64,000 nt of DNA from Knoxdaviesia capensis (taxonomy: Eukaryota > Ascomycota > Sordariomycetes > Microascales > Gondwanamycetaceae), in NCBI GenBank assembly GCA_001510575.1, contig LNGK01000011.1, positions 896,577 to 960,576 of the forward strand, read 5' to 3'. Below the pieces are notes generated by a model. The model was not told where the DNA came from. It saw only the letters and a program-made list of their open reading frames with translations, and searched no databases. A program made the position numbers and the translations under genes. Below, in pieces: positions 56,690 to 64,000 of this stretch (position 1 is the stretch's first letter; each line of letters begins with the position of its first letter).

Positions 56690-57193
56690 TATCTAGGGCC
56701 TTATTAATTCGCTCGAAATAGTAAGTATCTTTCTAGCTATAGGGTATACTAGTATAGCTAAATATACGGGCTCGTTCGAGCGAAATAGCTAGTAGAAATA
56801 AGTAGTATTAGCTCGTTCGAGTAAACTAGCTAGTAGAAATAGCTAGTATAGCTACGTATACGGGCTCGTTTAAGCGAATTAGCTAGTAGAAATAGCTAGT
56901 ACTAGCTCGTTTAAGCGAAATAGCTAGTATAAATATACGGGCTCGTTTAAGCGAAATAGCTAGTAGAAATAGCTAGTACTAGCTCGTTTAAGTAAAATAG
57001 CTAGTAGAAATAGCTAGTATAGCTATATATATAGGCTTATTTAAGTAAACTAGCTAATAGAAATAGCTAGTATAGCTACGTATATAGGCTCGTTCGAGTA
57101 AAATAGCTAGTAGAAATAGCTAGTATAGCTATATATACGGGCTTATTCGAGTAAACTAGCTAATAGAAATAGCTAGTATAGCTATATATACGG
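56690..57193. repeat. Minisatellite array, units about 41-53 bp
   Basis: About ten units share GGCTCGTTCGAGTAAA followed by TAGCTAGTAGAAATAGCTAGTA. Longer and shorter units alternate. Variation is nearly all C/T or G/A (CGTTCGAG, CGTTTAAG, TTATTTAAG), as expected if RIP acted on an existing array. It abuts the first LTR directly. Confidence 0.7.
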
Positions 57194-57486
57194 TATAGAT
57201 CCCTAATAAGTTAGAGTATTTATAATTACGTATAAAACGTATATTAATATACGTAGATACTACCTAGCGGTAAGTATTTAGGTATATATCTATATATATA
57301 TAAATACCTTAAAGAGCTAGTAAAAGACCTATAAAAAGTAGATATCTACTACGCTTTTATAGGAAATATCTTAAGATAGAAAAAAATTAAGTTTCCCTTA
57401 TTATATATTTCTCTATACGTATCTTATAATTATAACTTATTTATTAGTCCTTTAGACTATATAACTAAGAATTATAAAAAATTAAT
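57194..57486 (+). repeat. LTR copy 1 (inverted relative to copy 2), fully RIP-mutated
   Basis: This 293-base segment is the reverse complement of 58,207-58,499 with mostly transition differences. It begins TATAGATCCCTA. It contains no TpG and no CpA that I can find. Likely a solo LTR or the end of a second, inverted element. Confidence 0.65.
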
Positions 57487-58206
57487 TTTTTATAAGTATA
57501 ACGCTTATATTATTAATCTCTTATTAACCTTCCTTTAAAGCCTAACTATCGTAATTAACTACCTTTCCTCTAGGTTAAAGTCCTAATCGATACGTAATTA
57601 ACTAATATCTTAACTTTCCTTTCTTTTAATTTAGAATTTACTTCCGCTAATAGCTTTATTACTTTCCGCTATAGTAAACTACGAATTACCCTTCTTTTAT
57701 AAAAAACCTTTCTATTTAACCTCCTTTTAGTAATAAAAGCACGTTAAATAAATATCTTTTATTTTCCTTCTTTTAATTCTATCCTTACTAAACTAATAGC
57801 TAATTAACTACTATTACTCTAGTAAAATACCGAATTACCCTACCTTTACTAACGTTTTATACGCCTCCCGCGTGCCTTTCCTCTTCCTCCTAAGCTATCG
57901 GATACTACTAATAGGTTCGAGTCCTATTACTAAATATTTAATAGCTAATCCCTCTATTTCTATTTATTCTACGACTTTACCTATTTATTTCTATAACTTT
58001 TTCTAGTTATTTCTAAGACTCCTATTATTCCGATAACTAACGTCTTAATATTTCTACTATTTTCGATTATTTTCTATTACCTCCGTTTATAGACTTCTTT
58101 ATAGTATCTAATTATATATTAATTCTTCTATATATCTAACTAGTAGTATATAGCTAGGCGGAGTCCTAGATAAATACCGTAGGCTTATTACTTAATCTAA
58201 GTATAT
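57487..58206. other. AT-rich spacer between the inverted LTRs
   Basis: About 720 bases, RIP-mutated, pyrimidine-biased. A pair of related segments lies near 57,644 and 57,794 (ACGAATTACCCTTC / CCGAATTACCCTAC). A GGTTCGAGTCC motif with a five-base flanking stem near 57,911 resembles a tRNA T-arm or polymerase III B box. No gene. Confidence 0.4.
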
Positions 58207-58499
58207 TATAGATCCCTATGATTCCTAGATATATAGTCTAAAGGACTAATAAATGAGTTATAATTATAAGGCACGTATAGAGAAATATATATAAAGGGAA
58301 GCTTGAATTTTTTCTATCTTAAGATATTTCCTATAAAAGCGCGGTAGATATCTGCCTTTTATAGGTCTTTTACTAGCTCTTTAAGGTATTTATATATATA
58401 TAGATATATACCTAAATACTTACCGCTAGGTAGTATCTATATGTATTAGTATACGTTTATACGTAATTATAATATACTCTAACCTATTAGGGATCTATA
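58207..58499 (-). repeat. LTR copy 2, 3' LTR of the gypsy element
   Basis: 293 bases with terminal inverted repeats TATAGATCCCTA / TTAGGGATCTATA, interpretable as TG...CA ends changed to TA...TA by RIP. It still holds at least six TpG/CpA sites (e.g. near 58,219, 58,252, 58,264). A purine tract lies next to it on the element's sense strand, marking it as the 3' LTR of a minus-strand element. Confidence 0.65.
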
Positions 58500-58510
58500 A
58501 GATCCCCTTT
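58500..58510 (-). other. Polypurine tract next to the 3' LTR
   Basis: On the minus strand AAAGGGGATCT directly precedes the LTR, the place and composition of a plus-strand primer in LTR retrotransposons. Confidence 0.5.
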
Positions 58511-60900
58511 CTTAACTAGATCGTCCGCGATCTACCTTTAACTAGTAAAGGATATTAAAAGGACTTCCCTTTATATAATTTTATACTCGTACTACGAGCG
58601 GTTTTTAATTATTTTTATATTTTTCTAGGGGTCCTCTTTTTTTTTATCTTTTTTAACTTTTCTAAGCGTATAGAAAGAAATATAATATAAAGCGAGTCTA
58701 AATAGCGGTTAGATAAGAATAATAATAGTAATTAATAGGAAAATAGGTATCTAGTATAATAAAGGGGAACTTCCTATTTATAGCGTTTCGGGTAGCTATA
58801 GGTACCGTTTTATCTATCTAACGATATAAATACCTTAGTATTAGATAGTATTAGGGGGGATTAAGAATACTACGACGCCTAGTTAGATAGTAACGGCTTA
58901 TACTATACTATATAAGTAGCGATTACGTAACTCGTCTACTTATTATTAGTTAATATAGGCGGGCGCTACGCCTAGGAATTAGGCTATAAAGGTAGCGGGG
59001 ACCGGGGCGTTAGGGAAAGGGGGTGCTATTACGATAATAGTAGCTACTATTAGTATAGCTATCGGCGTAAATACTAGTATTACCGGTATAACGGCGGCTC
59101 TACTAGCTAGTATTAGTACTATAACGGCTAGTATAACGGGTACTACTACTAGCGGAGTAGGTACCGGTAGGGGTCCTCCCTTAATAATATTAATTTTAGC
59201 GGCCTTAGTAGCCGAAAAGAGAGGTAATAGGTATACTATAGTTGGGGCTAGTGCTAAAGCTATACGCTATAGGCGTATAATAGTTAGTTAAACGGGTACG
59301 GGGAGTCCCGTAAAGGTATATAGTATAGCTATAGTATTAATAAAACGGCTCGCGTTATTAAATTCCTCGCTATTTAACTTCTAATTAGCGGCTATAACGC
59401 CTCTATTATAGACGAGTAGATACTTAGTTATAGCGATATCCCGTAGCGCTTAGGTTTACGTACTTAGCGTATTAATTTAATTCTCGTTAGTATTTATAAA
59501 GGTATCTATTTTAGCCGATATATTACTAGGTACCTAGTAATTAGCTTAATAGTTATAGTATTCGGTATAAGTATTCTATATAACGTTATTAATAACGTAT
59601 TAATAGTAAAGAATACCTAGGTATTTAATACGTCTTAGTATGTATCGGGTATATGGAATCGGCTCGACGGCTCTAACTATAGCGGTAACGCGCGGTACGT
59701 TCGTAGCGGGAGTAGTAGTAAGGGGAATAGCGGCTATAGTAGGTAAAAGAGTATTATTAGCGTTATTATTATTATTATTAGTAGGCTATTAAGAGATATT
59801 ATTATTATTTATAGTATAAATAGTAGGCTCGGTAAGTAGAATAGCTATTAATAGTGCTAGTAATAGAAAGGATAGATAGGAAAGAGATAGTAGTAATAAG
59901 AGAAATAAAGAACTATCTAATTCTAAATCGTTTATAGCTAGAGATCGCTAGCTTCTTATACTTCTTTATTAGTCGTATAACTATTCGTTTCTTTATTTAT
60001 TATAAATAAGAAAGAATTTAGCTTTTTATCGTAAAAGGTAAAGTTATTACGGCGTTTATTATACTATAGTAGTCCTTCTATTAGCTAATATAGTCCTAAT
60101 AGCTATTAAACCGGGTAGTTACCGAGAAAAGCGGGTCCCGGAAGGCGGAAGGGATAGCTAGATAAAGGACGTTTAAGTTAGTCGCGGTATTTAGAATATC
60201 GTACTATAGCGGTATTATACTATTCGGTATTAGATAGCATAATTAATACCTCCTTCCCCTCCCTTCGTTATACGAATATAGGAAAATACGATAATTAGCT
60301 ACGTAAATATAGGTAGCTAGCGTAAAGCGCGGGAATTAAGAATAAAGAAGGGAAGAAAGAAAAAAATAGTATATAGGCGTAGCGGTAAGTCTAGAGCGTT
60401 CTATTAATTATTAATATAGTAAAATAGGTTAAAAGTAAGGAAATACGCGGGAAAAAATTAGAAAAAGTATATAAAAAGCGGAATATTAGCGGTAATAATA
60501 GTAAAATAAAAAAAGAATAATAAAATAAAATTTCTAAAAAGAGAAAATAATATAGCTTAATAGTAAGGCGTAGCCGAAAATAAAAATAGAATAAAGGAAA
60601 TTAGGATATAGATAGGATTAGGATATAAATAGGGGATAACTATAGAACGAATATTATAAGGGAAAAGTAAAATAATAGATAAAAAATAAAAAAGGAAAGA
60701 AATAATATAAAGTAAGGTAACTATCTACCGATAGACGATAGACGCTTACGATCTAGCTCGAGTAGGCGACGACTAGTATACTAAAGGCTATAAATAGGCT
60801 AGCTATCCTCGACGTACGCTAGGAATAGGTTAAACCTATTATAGCGTTTATTAAGCTAATAACTACCTAGTAACTCTAGAGTATAGGTATTACCCTAGTA
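58511..60900. other. Unassigned RIP-mutated DNA inside the gypsy element
   Basis: No recognisable domain. 59,000-59,330 is less AT-rich and made of GTA/GCT-like short repeats; on the minus strand it would read Pro/Val/Ala/Ile-rich, like the low-complexity part of a Gag or linker. Could be a nested insertion or an extra 3' ORF. Confidence 0.35.
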
Positions 60901-61299
60901 AACGTCGATAATAAGCTATAGTCTATCGTAGAATAGCTCGTATTTATACTTTTATAGTCGATATCGTAACGTCTAGTCGCCTTTACTAAAAATACGATAC
61001 GTAGCCTTATCGTTCTATAATATAGTACGGATATATATTCGGTACGCCTTTACGGAGTTAGATAATAAGCGAACGGTCTTAAATAACTATCTTTCGTAAG
61101 TTAAATCTTACTAGGAAGCGATAACTTCGTCCCTAGTAGGCTCCTATTCGTATAGCGTAGTAATATAGGTAGCGCTATCGTAGGGCTCGGTACCGAAAAG
61201 TAGGTAATACGGGGAAAAGCTACTTATTTATAGTCTATTTAAGTAGATACGTATAGCTTTAAGAATAATTATTAGCTAATCGATATCTTTTCGGTTTTT

Positions 61300-61720
61300 A
61301 GTATTAACGCTAGCTAAATAGTTAGCGATATATTTAATTTACCCGTTAAAGCGCTTAACTTAGTTATTTATCTATAGATAGTATATTATTATACGATACT
61401 ATTATATAGGGGGGTTATAGTTAGCGAGAAGGGTCTTAAATTTATTAGAGTTAAAAGGGGTACTATTATTAGTAATAATCTCGATTAGCGGTCCGAATAC
61501 TACGTAAATACGTACTACTAGTAACTTCGTAGTAGCTAAGGTACTATTATAAGGGTCTATAGCTATTATAGCGTAGCCGGTAGCGTATTCGACTACCGTT
61601 AATAGCTATATCTATTTACTATTAATAATAAAATAGCTAGTAAAATCTATTCCCTAGCGTATTAATAGTTATATAGTTAGTATTAGTCGTAGCGATTCTA
61701 TTACTTTAGGGGGCTTTTAT
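61300..61720 (-). pseudogene. Integrase remnant (gypsy pol)
   Basis: The minus strand reads GIDFTSYF near 61,640, the first catalytic Asp region of a retroviral-type integrase (family form: GIDFTSYFP), followed by TVVEYATGYAIIA near 61,580. Frame is broken by stops. Confidence 0.55.
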
Positions 61721-62379
61721 AGTAATTAATATTCTATATACTATTAAACGGCCTTATTTATAACTAAAATTAAGTTAGGATACTATACTCGTTTAGCTAA
61801 TAGCGTATATAGGGTACTAACGCGCGTATAGCCTTCTAGCTTATAGACCTTAATAGCTTCTAAAATAGAAGCCTTATACGTTAGTATTTTTATTAAGATA
61901 CGGTTAATAATAGTATATACTTCGCTATAAAAGATAGCGAAATAGTCTTAAACGAAGGTTAAAGGGATACGATAGGGGAGTAGATAGCTATTCTCTAGGT
62001 AGTTAATAATATCCTAGACGTCGTATTATCTAAGGTCGTCTAACTTCTTAATATTAGGGGCGATTAGCGTATTATTCGTAGTTTATTCGGTATTTATAGT
62101 ATTATTTAGAGGCTATTCGGCGTCGTTTTATAGTAGTTACGCCAGTAGACGTATCTTAAATCGTTAGTTTAGTAGTCTAGGGGTCTCGTTATTAGTAGTA
62201 ATAGTAGGAAAGACGTTAGTTAGCGTATTATTATCGTTCGTTTTATACCCTTCCTCCTTATTCGTTACGAGCGTTATATCTATACGTAGCCGTAATAACT
62301 AATTAGCTAAAATATTAGCTTTTCTAGATCGGTAGTAAATACGTACGCTATAGTATACGATTATATCGAGAAATCGTAA

Positions 62380-62670
62380 TATTCTAGCTAGCTATTCCTA
62401 TTTAGTAATAAAAAGGCGTAGGGTTTCGTAATTAGTAATAATAGTAATCTTAGTAGCCTCTAGCTAGCTCTTTTAATACTATAATAATATAATAATAATA
62501 AGTATTTCTCTCTCTTAAGTACTATATCGCTACTAGGTCTTTAATAAAACGGCGCTAAAGTACGTAATCGGGCGTAAAACGCTACGTTTATTATTAGAAT
62601 TACGTTATAATTAGAATAACGTAGTACCGATAGTATAATTAGAAGCGTCGGTCTCGAGTACCGATAGGAA
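62380..62670 (-). pseudogene. RNase H remnant (gypsy pol)
   Basis: The minus strand reads LETDASNYTIGTTLF near 62,650, matching the TDAS motif at the start of gypsy RNase H. RPITYFSAVLL follows near 62,560 and a degraded Tyr/Glu/Leu-rich part after that. Many stops. Confidence 0.6.
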
Positions 62671-63084
62671 TATATAATTATAGTTACGTAGCTTTAGGAA
62701 GGAGGCTATAGTATCGCGAATATCGCGCTAGGCTTATAATAACTCGTTATCTAGCTATACTTATACGCCTTTAGGCTTATCTATTCTAATATACTTATAG
62801 AGTAGACGCGCTTTATATACGAAATAGGGGATAAAGCGGTATAAATAGCTAGCGGTATTTAAAAAGCTACGGATCTTAGTAGTAGTAGCGGGCGTTAGTC
62901 TCTCGCGGATAATAGCTACCTTCTTAAGATCGGGGCGAATACCGTAGATAGAGATAATTATTCCTAAGAACTTACCTTCTTTAACGAACTATTCGTACTT
63001 CTTAAGGTTTAATAATAGTCGATAGCGGCTTAATTAATATAGAATAGCGACTATTCTATCGGCTAATTCTATTATTATCTTACT

Positions 63085-63450
63085 TTAAATATAAATATTA
63101 TCTAAAAGGCCTATAATAAAGGCGTATACTAGCTTAAGGACTTTATTTATAAAACGCTAGAAGGTTATAGGTATATTTATAAAGCTAAATAATATACGAA
63201 GCTATTCGTATTATCTAAAAGGCGTAGAAAACGCTATCTTTAATACTACCTTAGGGTCTATAACTATCTATTAGAAGCCGTTTTCTAAGTTAAGAAAGGT
63301 ATAGAATCGGTATCTAGCGGCCTATTATAGGGAATCCTCGATATTTAGTAGTAGATAGGCTACCTTTCGCGTAATTTCGTTTAACGTATAGTAGTTAATT
63401 ACGAAACGGTATCTAGGTTAGTTATTACTAGGGAGGGGCTTCTTAAGTAG
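63085..63450 (-). pseudogene. Reverse transcriptase remnant (gypsy pol)
   Basis: The minus strand reads RYRFVINYYTLNEITRKV near 63,410-63,360, IAFSTPF near 63,230 and RFINKVLKL near 63,150. The catalytic YLDD box survives only as LLDN near 63,100, a G-to-A change of the kind RIP makes. The match to Ty3/gypsy RT blocks is clear despite stops. Confidence 0.7.
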
Positions 63451-64000
63451 TAATAGTATAGGTACGGACTATAGGGAGTTAATAGCGTATTAAATAATAC
63501 TAAGTAAGAGTAGTTTATTAGTAAATTCCTTTATAATTTTACGTTAGTAGGGGCTATAGCGGCGTAGGGGGAGAGATCTAGGTTTAATATTAGCGGTCTT
63601 AATATTATACTAAGTACGGGCCTTTACGTCTAATCTAGTATCGAAATACTATAGAATAAAGATAAAGGTATTATTATCGAAGGCCTTTCGTATAATTATT
63701 AAGGCTTCGGTATTTACTTTCTTTTATTAGTTTTTTATAATAATACGGGTACCGTAAATAGCGTCGCGCTTCGTACGCTCTTTCGTAAGTAATAGTTACT
63801 TCTTATACTTAGGTAATAGCTCTTCGTTAAATTCGATAGTTACTCGGTTAGTATTTACTATTTTAAGAAACGTTTATTAGGGTAAGGGAGTACTATTATA
63901 CTATTACTTAGTAAGGTACGTAATAAAGGGAATCGATTTAGAAGTAATATAAGAGAAGGTATAGGTATCGGGATCCGTAAGTAAAATACTATAAATATAT

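Larger units (their letters stand above)
56340..64000. repeat. RIP-saturated AT-rich block
   Basis: From about 56,340 the composition changes abruptly to TA-rich. CpA and TpG almost vanish (long stretches, e.g. 60,721-61,200, contain none), while CpG, CpC and CpT remain. This is the product of repeat-induced point mutation, which turns CpA into TpA on both strands. Stops in every frame remove all coding potential. The block continues beyond the window; it may be subtelomeric, centromeric or an interstitial heterochromatin island. Confidence 0.85.
58207..64000 (-). mobile_element. Dead Ty3/gypsy LTR retrotransposon (5' end off window)
   Basis: Minus-strand element: 3' LTR at 58,207-58,499, polypurine tract, then, moving right and thus toward its 5' end, remains of integrase, RNase H and reverse transcriptase in the Ty3/gypsy order. 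All parts are riddled with stops from C-to-T and G-to-A changes. Gag and the 5' LTR are expected right of position 64,000. About 2.4 kb (58,511-60,900) between the integrase remnant and the 3' LTR is unexplained. Confidence 0.7.

Noticed and set aside
56640..57200. CRISPR-like array
   Set aside because: Regular spacing of repeats, but units are continuous without unique spacers, variation is RIP-type, and the genome is eukaryotic.
57895..57930. Possible tRNA gene or SINE B box
   Set aside because: GGTTCGAGTCC with a five-base stem looks like a T-arm, but I find no matching acceptor stem, D-arm or anticodon arm upstream; at most a fragment.

Overview
The window looks like a chromosome segment of a filamentous ascomycete (Pezizomycotina, most likely Sordariomycetes). 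The reasons are short introns (46-71 nt, GTANGT donors, CTAAC-type branch sites), GC-rich third codon positions, fungus-specific families (2EXR, F-box proteins with a CDWC tail, AA8-AA12 oxidoreductase, SIP5), and an AT-rich block at the right end carrying repeat-induced point mutation (RIP). I cannot name the genus.

Layout. Positions 1-16,000 are an unusually long gene-poor stretch that is not RIP-mutated. It is full of microsatellites and GTACTGTAC-type palindromes, and the only convincing coding sequence is a 32-residue zinc-ribbon microprotein at 11,314 behind a typical fungal leader. At 16.1-18.2 kb lies a secreted/anchored Cys-rich, mucin-like, single-pass membrane protein. At 19-20.9 kb is a decayed minus-strand gene or repeat array with a period of about 272 bp. 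From 21.3 to 52.8 kb the window is a normal gene-dense chromosome: TMEM135-like membrane protein, BTB protein, UFD1/zinc-finger/AZUL protein, F-box protein, ARP6, a Crinkler-type NTPase-nuclease, an AA8-AA12 sugar oxidoreductase, an ARA2-type aldo-keto reductase, SIP5, an MFS sugar transporter, ADE2, SAM50 and UBC6. After UBC6 comes a 3' fragment of an SGNH hydrolase, 2.2 kb of degenerate sequence, and a 2EXR gene. From about 56.34 kb to the end the DNA is RIP-saturated: a minisatellite array, two inverted 293-bp LTRs, and the pol region of a dead Ty3/gypsy retrotransposon on the minus strand whose 5' end lies beyond the window.

How the genes fit together. Housekeeping functions dominate: purine synthesis (ADE2), mitochondrial beta-barrel assembly (SAM50), ER-associated degradation (UBC6, perhaps the UFD1-like protein), chromatin (ARP6), glucose signalling (SIP5). 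The most suggestive neighbourhood is the divergent pair AA8-AA12 / ARA2 with an MFS sugar transporter 3 kb away. Both enzyme families are known to oxidise D-arabinose, L-fucose or L-galactose type sugars, one outside and one inside the cell. The most unusual single protein is the intronless Crinkler-type P-loop NTPase fused to a PD-(D/E)xK nuclease. Exon boundaries were placed by eye from splice signals and reading frame. They are internally consistent for all spliced genes except one intron of the F-box gene.
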